Source of the DNA: JBGTKH01 sp041744735
GTDB taxonomy: Bacteria; Planctomycetota; Planctomycetia; Pirellulales; Pirellulaceae
Assembly (NCBI GenBank): GCA_041744735.1
Contig: JBGTKH010000446.1
Coordinates: 1 to 15,801, forward strand
Direction of reading: 5' to 3'
Length of the DNA: 15,801 bases
Each line of letters begins with the position of its first letter. Position 1 is the stretch's first letter. The notes below the pieces were generated by a model that had not been told where the DNA came from, made no database searches, and worked only from the letters and a program-made list of their open reading frames with translations. A program made the translations under genes and the position numbers. Positions 6,918 through 13,474 of this stretch are shown in pieces.

Positions 6918-9900
6918 ATGGCTGACGATTTCCAACACGATGTGTTTCTCAGCCACAGCGCCAAGGACAAGGCGGTGGTGCGCGAGGTGGCGGAGCGGTT
7001 GCAGCGGGACGGGCTGAAGGTCTGGTTCGATGAGTGGGAGATCAAGCCGGGCGAAAGCATCCCGTCGAAGATCGAGCACGGGCTGGAGCACTCGCGCGTG
7101 CTGGTGCTCTGCATGTCGGCCCATGCGTTCGGCTCGGACTGGGCGCAGTTGGAGGCCGGCACGTTCCGGTTTCGCGACCCGCTGAACAAGGACCGCCGCT
7201 TCATTCCCCTGCGGATCGACGAAGCCCGCATCAAAGGCTCCCTGGCGAAATTCCTTTACATTGACTGGCTCCAGGAGGACCACGAGCAGCAGTATCTGAG
7301 GCTGCTCGAATCCTGCCGCTGTCCAGCACGTAGCTTACCACGGATTGAAGAATTACCTGCTTTAGGCGAACCTACTAGATTTGGTCGATTACGACTACAG
7401 TTCAAGACCCACAGAGATTTTGTTTGCCAAATCGCCGTAAACGCAAATGCAGATCTAGTCGCGACCGTTTCCCCAGATCAAACAACACGCATATGGAACG
7501 CCGTTACTGGCAAGTGCATTAGGACTTTGGTTGGACATTCGGATGGTACGGCAAGCGTCGCAATTACAAAAGACGGTCGCGCCGTTGCCGCCGGGGGCAA
7601 TCGATTCGATGCGGCGATTTGTGTATGGGATACGTTAAGTGGTGAATTGCTTGCACGTTTTGAAGGACACACAAGCCGTGTTGGCGCCGTCGCGATCTCC
7701 AATGACTCACGCCTCGTTGTAAGCGGAAGTCAGGATGGCGTTGTCCGACTCTGGTCGGTACAGTCAGGGAATCGCAATTACGTTCTTCGGCAGCATCACG
7801 GCGATATCTCATCCCTAGCGATAAGCACATCAACAGCTCAGTTCGTGTCGGCATCTGCTGATGGGACATTGAGTGTCTGGGACACTAACGCCGGAGCACT
7901 CCTGGGTGTACTCGAAGGTCATCGAGGCCCGGTGACTGCCGTTTCATTGTCTATGGATGGTAATACGGCGGTTTCCTGCTCTCACGATATGACTTTGCGC
8001 GTTTGGGATCTACGCAATCGCCGCTGCATCGCAGTGCTCGAGGGACACACTGGCTCCGTAGATTCGGTAGCAGTCAACATGGACGCGAACGTATTCGTAT
8101 CCTATTCAAACGACGGGACTGTGCGATATTGGGATGGCAGTCGCGGTCACTGCGTTGCAATTTTAGTTGGAGAAAGTGGAACAGGGAAGACGGGGCTTTC
8201 CAAACGTCTGGCATCGAGTGGCTGGGACTCAAGTGACTCCACAGTCGGTGCCTGGGCGACACAATGGAAGCTGCCCGTGTCTTCGGGCGCAGGCGTCGAG
8301 CGGGAAATCTGGCTCTGGGATTTCGGCGGCCAGGCGGACCAGCGGTTGATTCACCAGCTTTACATGGATGAAACCGCGCTGGCGGTGCTGGTCTTCGACG
8401 GCCAAAAGGAAGATCTTTTCGAAACGCTGGGCCAGTGGGACCGAGATCTCACCCGCGCCTCGCGCAAGGAGTTCGCCAAACTGTTGGTCGCCGGGCGCGT
8501 GGATGCCGGCGGCCTGCGCGCCAGCCGGAGCGAGGTCGAGAAGTTTGTGGCAGAGCACAAGTTCCGGGGCTTTCTGGAAACGAGCGCGAAGAAAAACCTG
8601 GGTTGCGAGGAACTCAAGCAGGCCATCCTCGCTGCCGTCAACTGGGACGAACTTCCCTGCCGCACCACGGAGGTGCTTTTCAAGCGGCTCAAGGAGGAGA
8701 TAATCCGCCTCAAGGATGAAGGCCGGGTGCTGCTGCGCTTCAACGAACTGCGCGAGACGCTACAACTGCGGCTGTCCGGCGAGTTCAAACGATTCGCCGA
8801 CGAGGAATTGAGGGCGGTGCTGACGCTGCTGGCCGGTCCCGGAGTGGTATGGGAGTTGGCGTTCGGCAGTTGGGTGCTGCTCCAGCCGGAGCGGATCAAC
8901 GCCTACGCCCAGGCCGTGATCCGCACGTTGCAGGCGGACGAACACCAACGCGGCTGCCTGATGGAAGAGCGGGTCTTGCAGGGCGACCTGATGTATGAAT
9001 CCACGATGCCGCGGCTCGGCGGCGAGGAGGAACGGTTCGTCCTGCTGGCCATGCACCAGACGCTAGTGGAACGCGGTCTGTGCCTGCGGCAGCCGACTTC
9101 CAAGGGAAACCTGCTGGTGTTCCCCAGCTACTACCGTCGCGAGCGGCCGAAGCAAGTAAAATTCCCGGCGGTGCTGGTGAACTATCGGTTCACGGGATTT
9201 CTGGACGAGATCTATGCCACCCTGGTCGTGCGGCTGCACCACAGCGAGGCTTTCGAACAGGATCAGCTCTGGCGCTACGGTGCCGATTTCAAGACGAACA
9301 CCGGAAAGCAACTCGGCGTGAAGCTGACTCGGCGCGCGCCGGGCGTGGGCGAACTGGAGGTGTATTTCGATCCAGCCGTCTCGATGGAAGAGAAAATCAT
9401 CTTCAGCAAATACGTCCACGAGCATCTGTTGCAACACGCTCGGGAAGTGGAGCGTCTGCGGCACTACGTGTGCAAGTGTGGAACGCCCGTCGGTAATCGC
9501 GAGGTGGCGATGCAACGGCTGAACGACTGGCTGCGCGGCCGGCCACCGCAGCCCGACGCGCCGAAAAGTCGCAAGGGCAAAGAAAAGCCGCCGAGCATCA
9601 TCTGCGTGGGCTGCGAGCAGCGGGTGCAACTCTGGGACGAGATGGAGCAGTCTTTCGCCAGCCCCGAAATTCAGCAGCGCGTGCGCGACATGCAGGAGGA
9701 GTCCACAATCGAACTGAGCAACCAGAGCAAGGAACGTGCGCTGGTGGGCGAGGTGATCTCCACCGTGGCGCTCGCGAACCAGATCAGCCGGGAGTTCAAC
9801 GTCAGCGACCAAGGCATCGACATGGAGATCGAGTTCACCGACGACGCTCACGAGGCCACCGGCTCAAAGCTCTACCTGCAACTCAAGTCGGGCGATTCCT

Positions 9901-10172
9901 ACACGCGCAAACGAAAGAAGGACGGTGCGGAAATCTTCACGATCAAGAACGAGCGCCACGCCCGGTATTGGATGGCACAGGCGTTCCCCGTGTTGCTGGT
10001 GATCCGAAATTCCGAAGGCGAAGTCCGCTGGATGGAAGTCCGCGACTGGCTGAAACGCGCTACCGATAGCAGCAAGACGCCGGTGAAGCAAATCGTCTTC
10101 ACGGGCGAACGTTTCGACGTGATGAGCGTGCGCCGTTGGCGAGATAGAGCGTTAGGCCAGGGCGTGCAGTAG
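6918..10172 (+). CDS. Multidomain defence-type protein: TIR - WD40 - ROC-like GTPase - COR-like - Zn-ribbon-like - DUF4365
   Basis: 1084 residues. TIR domain 5-130: DVFLSHSAKDKAVV, WEIKPGESI, SDWAQLE with E79 the likely NADase glutamate. WD40 about 160-412: six blades marked by IWN, VWD, LWS, VWD, VWD and YWD, with GH dipeptides. GTPase about 412-575: P-loop GESGTGKT (418-425), WDFGGQ (467-472), AGRVD (525-529) and ETSAKK (554-559), a Ras-of-complex pattern. COR-like winged-helix region about 580-845. Cysteines CxC (852, 854) and CxxC (896, 899) suggest a metal site. C-terminal DUF4365 (938-1046): GIDMEIEF (D968), LYLQLKSG (Q988, K990) and RYWMAQAFPVLLV, a PD-(D/E)XK-like fold. Expected role, by inference: stress- or phage-triggered GTPase switch releasing NAD+ depletion and/or DNA cleavage. 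No membrane segment. No strong ribosome site; coupling to the toxin gene is likely. The WD40 part has lower GC than its flanks. Confidence 0.85.
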   Translation: MADDFQHDVFLSHSAKDKAVVREVAERLQRDGLKVWFDEWEIKPGESIPSKIEHGLEHSRVLVLCMSAHAFGSDWAQLEAGTFRFRDPLNKDRRFIPLRIDEARIKGSLAKFLYIDWLQEDHEQQYLRLLESCRCPARSLPRIEELPALGEPTRFGRLRLQFKTHRDFVCQIAVNANADLVATVSPDQTTRIWNAVTGKCIRTLVGHSDGTASVAITKDGRAVAAGGNRFDAAICVWDTLSGELLARFEGHTSRVGAVAISNDSRLVVSGSQDGVVRLWSVQSGNRNYVLRQHHGDISSLAISTSTAQFVSASADGTLSVWDTNAGALLGVLEGHRGPVTAVSLSMDGNTAVSCSHDMTLRVWDLRNRRCIAVLEGHTGSVDSVAVNMDANVFVSYSNDGTVRYWDGSRGHCVAILVGESGTGKTGLSKRLASSGWDSSDSTVGAWATQWKLPVSSGAGVEREIWLWDFGGQADQRLIHQLYMDETALAVLVFDGQKEDLFETLGQWDRDLTRASRKEFAKLLVAGRVDAGGLRASRSEVEKFVAEHKFRGFLETSAKKNLGCEELKQAILAAVNWDELPCRTTEVLFKRLKEEIIRLKDEGRVLLRFNELRETLQLRLSGEFKRFADEELRAVLTLLAGPGVVWELAFGSWVLLQPERINAYAQAVIRTLQADEHQRGCLMEERVLQGDLMYESTMPRLGGEEERFVLLAMHQTLVERGLCLRQPTSKGNLLVFPSYYRRERPKQVKFPAVLVNYRFTGFLDEIYATLVVRLHHSEAFEQDQLWRYGADFKTNTGKQLGVKLTRRAPGVGELEVYFDPAVSMEEKIIFSKYVHEHLLQHAREVERLRHYVCKCGTPVGNREVAMQRLNDWLRGRPPQPDAPKSRKGKEKPPSIICVGCEQRVQLWDEMEQSFASPEIQQRVRDMQEESTIELSNQSKERALVGEVISTVALANQISREFNVSDQGIDMEIEFTDDAHEATGSKLYLQLKSGDSYTRKRKKDGAEIFTIKNERHARYWMAQAFPVLLVIRNSEGEVRWMEVRDWLKRATDSSKTPVKQIVFTGERFDVMSVRRWRDRALGQGVQ

Positions 10173-10276
10173 AGGCTATGTGCCACAGGCGACCGTTGCT
10201 TGCGGTTGCGGCAAGGCGAGCGCCTTCCTCACTGAATCACCGCATACTTCCTGCATGCCTTGGACGCGGCACACGC

Positions 10277-10498
10277 TCACGCCGGAACGGAGTCGGACAC
10301 GAAGAATTGGGGCGAAGGCAGCGACCGGCCTTCCTGTTCCCACGTTTCGATCAATAGATCGAGCACTTCTTGGCCGTTCTTGGCCGCTTCTTCGTAGGTC
10401 GTTCCATGCGTTCGATTGCAGGGAAACTCCGGTAGCGTAACGACAAAGACTTGGTCCTCTTCGGACCACTCAATGAACATGCGATATCGGGACGTCAT
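10277..10498 (-). CDS. hicB: HicB-family antitoxin
   Basis: 73 residues: YRMFIEWSEEDQVFVVTLPEFP, then HGTTYEEAAKNGQEVLDLLIE, the partial RNase-H-like HicB antitoxin fold. It should bind HicA and block its RNase site. This is the short form with no visible C-terminal DNA-binding domain. Its ATG overlaps the hicA stop as ATGA (10495-10498), so translation is coupled. Gene order is toxin first, as is usual for hicAB. It is convergent with the TIR gene, 104 bases from it. Confidence 0.85.
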   Translation of the reverse strand: MTSRYRMFIEWSEEDQVFVVTLPEFPCNRTHGTTYEEAAKNGQEVLDLLIETWEQEGRSLPSPQFFVSDSVPA

Positions 10499-10698
10499 GG
10501 GGATCTCTCCGCTTTCCTGATGATTTGGCGGACATCTTTTTCCTGATAAGGCTTGGCGTCATCGCCATCGTGGCCCGAGACAGTAATCGACTCTTCCAAC
10601 TTGGCATGCGACCAAACGGTGTGGCTACCCTTTCCCGCGCGCATCGCGAAGCCCGCTCGTTGAAGCATACTCTTCAATTCGCGAATCGTCTTGGGCAT
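10495..10698 (-). CDS. hicA: HicA-family mRNA interferase toxin
   Basis: 67 residues starting MPKTIRELKSMLQRAGF, with the HicA core GKGSHTVWSH carrying catalytic H26, then a SGHDGDDAKP segment and a basic C-terminal helix. HicA is a small dsRBD-fold ribonuclease that cleaves mRNA. The ATG at 10696-10698 is chosen because AGGAG lies 6 bases upstream; an in-frame start 24 bases earlier lacks support. The toxin looks intact. With hicB it forms a complete module bordering the TIR gene. Confidence 0.88.
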   Translation of the reverse strand: MPKTIRELKSMLQRAGFAMRAGKGSHTVWSHAKLEESITVSGHDGDDAKPYQEKDVRQIIRKAERSP

Positions 10699-10970
10699 GC
10701 TCAGCTCCTGGCAACTCACCACTAATTGTACACGGAAAATCAGTGGCGCCCGAGCCCTTCAGCGGGCTGCGGTGTGACCGGAGGCCGGTTTTTCCTGATG
10801 ACGAGGGCCATTTTTGCCGTCGTGCGGTCGCAGTTTGTGAACGACACGTCGGCCGCGTTTACCGCACTGGCCGGTCTCGACCTAGCAGGCCGGGTCGGCG
10901 AGAATTGTATATTGAAAATACTGTATCTTGGACGATCCTGTCGGATCAGTGACCACGAGAGGATTTCACC
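10699..10970. other. Intergenic region between hicA and the DUF2283-like gene
   Basis: This divergent gap must hold both promoters. On the minus strand TACAAT (10730-10725) could be the hicA -10. On the plus strand TATATT (10908-10913) could serve the DUF2283-like gene. Neither has a good -35. A 5-bp GC hairpin followed by five T's near 10777-10793 is too weak to call. No gene or repeat was recognised here. Confidence 0.35.
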
Positions 10971-11246
10971 ATGCAAAGGCCCGGCTATCTCGAAGTGACA
11001 TTCCGGGGCGGAAAGCCGTTGGCGGCATACTATTATCTGCCGCGCCGCGCCGACGACAAATCGGTTCGCGTCGAAAAACACGGTCCCGGCTTGTTGGTCG
11101 ATCTTTCGGCAGACGGACGTCCGCTGGGGGTTGAGATCGCGATTCCGGCGCTGGTGACCGTCGAGTCGCTCAACGCCGTGCTGGAATCATACGGCCTACA
11201 CCCGATCGACCCGGTCGAACTTGCGCCGCTGAATCAGGCCGCTTAG
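10971..11246 (+). CDS. DUF2283-like small protein
   Basis: 91 residues: YLEVTFRGGKPLAAYYYLPR, a Ser/Arg/Glu strand pair, then LLVDLSADGRPLGVEIAIPALVT. The D-x-x-x-DGRPLGVEI part resembles DUF2283 proteins, small beta proteins of unknown function often found beside toxin-antitoxin genes. The assignment is by pattern only. GAGAGGAT ends 6 bases before the ATG, a good ribosome site. It is followed 34 bases later by another plus-strand gene, so the two may form a small operon inside the accessory block. Confidence 0.65.
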   Translation: MQRPGYLEVTFRGGKPLAAYYYLPRRADDKSVRVEKHGPGLLVDLSADGRPLGVEIAIPALVTVESLNAVLESYGLHPIDPVELAPLNQAA

Positions 11247-11280
11247 CGGCGGAGCACCGGATCGACAAGTGGAGAGAGCA

Positions 11281-11940
11281 ATGTGGGCCAAGCTGTTTGA
11301 ACCGGCAATGATCCTGCCTCCCAAGCACGCGCGGCTGTTTCGCGAGGCGGTCTGGTACCTTTCCGATCAGATTGGCTGGGAGGAGTGGGAGGACTTGTGG
11401 GGTGACGACGTGTCCGTGTTCGACCGGCTTACACAAGCACAGAAACAGAGCGTGCTGCTGGAAGTTACGCGAGCGTTGCTCGACGAGCGTGCGGAGGCTC
11501 CTCCGGTGACCGCCGTGCGTGCGGCCGCGGTGGATCAGGTGTATCGGACGATCGAAGACATGATTACGTTCGATATCGAAACGGACGGTGGTACGCATAC
11601 GCGCGAGATGCTGCTGGGTGCAATGGATGAGGCTAACTATTGGGAGAATGTGAACCGTAGTCTGCCGCCTGACGAGCGACCGGTCATGCGGCCATTGCCT
11701 ACATGTTCGGATATCAACGAGTGGGCGGACCTCCTTGAAAGTTTGCGAACGACCGTGCTGGAGGACCGCGACTTCGACATGGACGCTCAGTTCGGTGACA
11801 TGGCCCCTGAGGCGGCGGCAGATCTGAAACGGCTGATGAGCATTACCCCCGACTACTTCACGCACGTTCCCGACGATCCGACGGCGGAACGACTCCGGCA
11901 AATCCGGCGCGAACGGCTCGATTTGGTTGGGAGCAAGTGA
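11281..11940 (+). CDS. Hypothetical protein, acidic, unrecognised
   Basis: 219 residues, soluble, no signal peptide or membrane segment. Notable stretches are LFREAVWYLSDQIGWEEWED near the start, a helical middle (LLDERAEAPPVTAVRAAAVD), and DFDMDAQFGDMAPEAAADLKRLM near the end; rich in Trp, Asp and Glu. I recognise no family. ATG 11281 is chosen because GGAGAGAG precedes it by 2-9 bases; a GTG at 11269 in frame lies within the ribosome-site region. It lies 34 bases after the DUF2283-like gene, probably in one unit, and its stop is 33 bases before the decarboxylase relic. Confidence 0.65.
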   Translation: MWAKLFEPAMILPPKHARLFREAVWYLSDQIGWEEWEDLWGDDVSVFDRLTQAQKQSVLLEVTRALLDERAEAPPVTAVRAAAVDQVYRTIEDMITFDIETDGGTHTREMLLGAMDEANYWENVNRSLPPDERPVMRPLPTCSDINEWADLLESLRTTVLEDRDFDMDAQFGDMAPEAAADLKRLMSITPDYFTHVPDDPTAERLRQIRRERLDLVGSK

Positions 11941-11973
11941 GGTTTGCTCTCGACAAAGGCTGCATGCGTCCCT

Positions 11974-12048
11974 CGCTTCATCTGGCTACAAGTCGTGCCC
12001 GCCTCGGCAGCCGACCTACGTCATCCTTCGCCACCAATGCCTCAACAG
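11974..12048 (+). pseudogene. Relic of the 3' end of a ThDP decarboxylase beta-subunit gene
   Basis: The first 22 bases (11974-11995) are identical to 6065-6086 of the intact beta gene, and about 62 of 75 aligned positions match overall without gaps. In frame it reads RFIWLQVVPASAADLRHPSP then PMPQQ, against RFIWLQVAPAPPADLRHPSP then PMPQQ. Similarity starts abruptly and stops before the parental stop codon. No ThDP motif remains, so this is only a 3' fragment, in the same orientation as the parent. Confidence 0.8.
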
Positions 12049-12056
12049 ATCGCATT

Positions 12057-12305
12057 TCACTGCTCCAGCGACTTCAAGTGATCGAGCACCTCTGCGGTAG
12101 TCAGGCCCCGTTCGTTGGAATGCTTGCGACGTTTCATTTCTTCGGGGTCAAAATGTGCGGCAGCCTGTGCGTATGCTGCCGAGGTTCGATCGGCTGCCGG
12201 TGAGAAGTAGCCGATGATTCGTCCGTCTTCGTCGCGGATCTCCGTCAGGGAGTTGAGACTTGCAAGCGATTGCTGGAGAGAATTGTCTGCTGTTATCGTG
12301 TTCAT
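12057..12305 (-). CDS. Antitoxin-like small protein without a visible toxin partner
   Basis: 82 residues: LTEIRDEDGRIIGYFSPAAD, YAQAAAHFDPEEMKRRKHSN, then GLTTAEVLDHLKSLEQ. Small proteins with this 'IRDEDGR-x-IGYF' strand followed by a charged tail are common in planctomycetes and often precede a toxin; I infer an antitoxin-like role. The space after its stop holds only the decarboxylase relic, so the expected partner is absent. It lies 86 bases downstream of the DUF1338 gene on the same strand. Confidence 0.65.
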   Translation of the reverse strand: MNTITADNSLQQSLASLNSLTEIRDEDGRIIGYFSPAADRTSAAYAQAAAHFDPEEMKRRKHSNERGLTTAEVLDHLKSLEQ

Positions 12306-12391
12306 GCTAAGTCCTCGGATGGAGGAATTGACCGTTTCGCATTCTATCTAATCGTATCTTGCGGCATCGCCGATCTGCAAGGGAAGTCACG

Positions 12392-13465
12392 TCACTTGAC
12401 CTTCGTCATTTCAAACAGATTTGTCGCCTGCGGCCCAAGGAATCCCTCGAATCGCGTCTCGCGGCGCGTGGTGGGGTCAGGGACTTGGCCGCGCTCGGCG
12501 AGTTCGAAGTAGGCGTAGGTCCAGGGGATGTTGGTCGGCTGGCCGGCGGCGCGGACGGCGACGTCGATGGTGACGGCTTCGGTGGCGGTTTGGCGGAGCT
12601 TCGAGCCGCGCTCGCCTTCGATCTCGGACTTCATCGGCACGCCGGCGCGCTGGAGAGCGGCGATCGTTTTTTCGATGTCGTTGAGTTGTTCGACGCCGTG
12701 CGAGTTGATCAGCGATGTGAAGTGGTTGACGTTGTAGCCGTGCACCAGCACCCACGCGGCGTATTGGCTGGTCTTGCTCAGCGCCAACACGTCGTCCTTT
12801 TCCGGCAGTTGCCACGGCAGTTCGTGGAACTGCCGTACGACTGCGTCCATCAGTTGCGTTCGCCCGGTTAGGCAACTCCCGGTAGATAAACTAACCGTAG
12901 CCGAACTCGTGAGAGTTCGGGGACCGGAAGTCTCACGACTTCCGCTACTACGTGGTGGTAGGCCATTTCCTGGGAGTTGCCTTAGCGTGCCGCCATCGAG
13001 TGCCATGAGCGCGGCCAGCGTTTCATCGGCTAGCGGCTCGCGGTGGGATTGCAGCGTGCGCTGGATTCGCTCGCGCGCATCGTCGTTCAACTCCCACACT
13101 TTCAATTCGGAGATAAACAGTTTCGGGAATTGTGAGTTGGCGTGTTGATAGTGAATCGCACTGAGCTGCTTGTCCTCGAAATGATAACTGCCGGCGGCGC
13201 GATAGCCGAGTGCTTCGAAGATCCGCGAGAGGCTGACGATGCCTGTGGTCGGCCGCTGGCAGGCGAACGTGCGGAAAGCAATGTCGTCGTTCACAAACGT
13301 GGCGCCGGCCTGGGAGATCACTTGTTCGTACGTCCCCACATACGAGACCCGCTGCCGGTAGAGGTCCCACAAGATGTCGAACAACTCCAACGCAAATCGT
13401 TCCCGCTCGTTGGCCGCCGCGATTGCTTGATGCGGACCATTACCCTTCGATGCGGTGTCGGCCAT
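12392..13465 (-). CDS. DUF1338 family protein (2-oxoadipate dioxygenase/decarboxylase, HglS-like) with an in-frame repeat insertion
   Basis: 357 residues. Family landmarks: VNDDIAFRTF (58-67), GSYHFEDKQLSAIHYQH (92-108), PKLFISELKV (114-123), GYNVNHFTSLIN (243-254), EIEGERGSKLRQTATEA (281-297) and AYFELAERG (318-326). DUF1338 enzymes such as HglS convert 2-oxoadipate to 2-hydroxyglutarate in lysine breakdown, using a metal held by His/His/Glu. Here the second and third ligands are present (H248, E321), as is the Arg four residues after the first ligand (R65), but the first His is Asp (D61). Residues 161-199 are translated from a REP/MITE-like element and look foreign; without them the length (about 318) is near that of short family members. 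TAGGAG before the ATG overlaps the stop codon of the upstream FG-GAP gene, so translation is coupled. Confidence 0.8.
   Translation of the reverse strand: MADTASKGNGPHQAIAAANERERFALELFDILWDLYRQRVSYVGTYEQVISQAGATFVNDDIAFRTFACQRPTTGIVSLSRIFEALGYRAAGSYHFEDKQLSAIHYQHANSQFPKLFISELKVWELNDDARERIQRTLQSHREPLADETLAALMALDGGTLRQLPGNGLPPRSSGSRETSGPRTLTSSATVSLSTGSCLTGRTQLMDAVVRQFHELPWQLPEKDDVLALSKTSQYAAWVLVHGYNVNHFTSLINSHGVEQLNDIEKTIAALQRAGVPMKSEIEGERGSKLRQTATEAVTIDVAVRAAGQPTNIPWTYAYFELAERGQVPDPTTRRETRFEGFLGPQATNLFEMTKVK
12870..12982. mobile_element. MITE-like insertion: outer 11-bp inverted repeats around a REP-like hairpin pair
   Basis: The outer arms are AGGCAACTCCC (12870-12880) and its exact reverse complement GGGAGTTGCCT (12972-12982). 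Inside, GTAG plus CCGAACTC-GTGA-GAGTTCGG (12901-12920) faces CGGAAGTC-TCAC-GACTTCCG (12925-12944) plus CTAC. The left hairpin is identical to the one at 2598-2617. The element lies entirely inside the DUF1338 reading frame and adds no stop codon on that strand. TA dinucleotides lie at or next to both ends, which may mark a target duplication. No transposase is encoded. Confidence 0.7.
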
Positions 13466-13474
13466 AACATTCTC

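Noticed and set aside
9063..9851. 262-codon antisense open frame inside the TIR-GTPase gene
   Set aside because: His/Leu/Arg-rich composition typical of the complement of a high-GC gene; no domain, and the sense strand has clear conserved motifs.
10777..10793. ACCGG-AGG-CCGGT hairpin followed by T's, possible terminator
   Set aside because: The stem is only 5 bp with one T used in it, and the nearest plus-strand gene ends 600 bases upstream.
10740..11081. 113-codon minus-strand frame across the hicA/DUF2283-like gap
   Set aside because: It overlaps the start of the plus-strand DUF2283-like gene, which has a good ribosome site, and has no recognisable motif.
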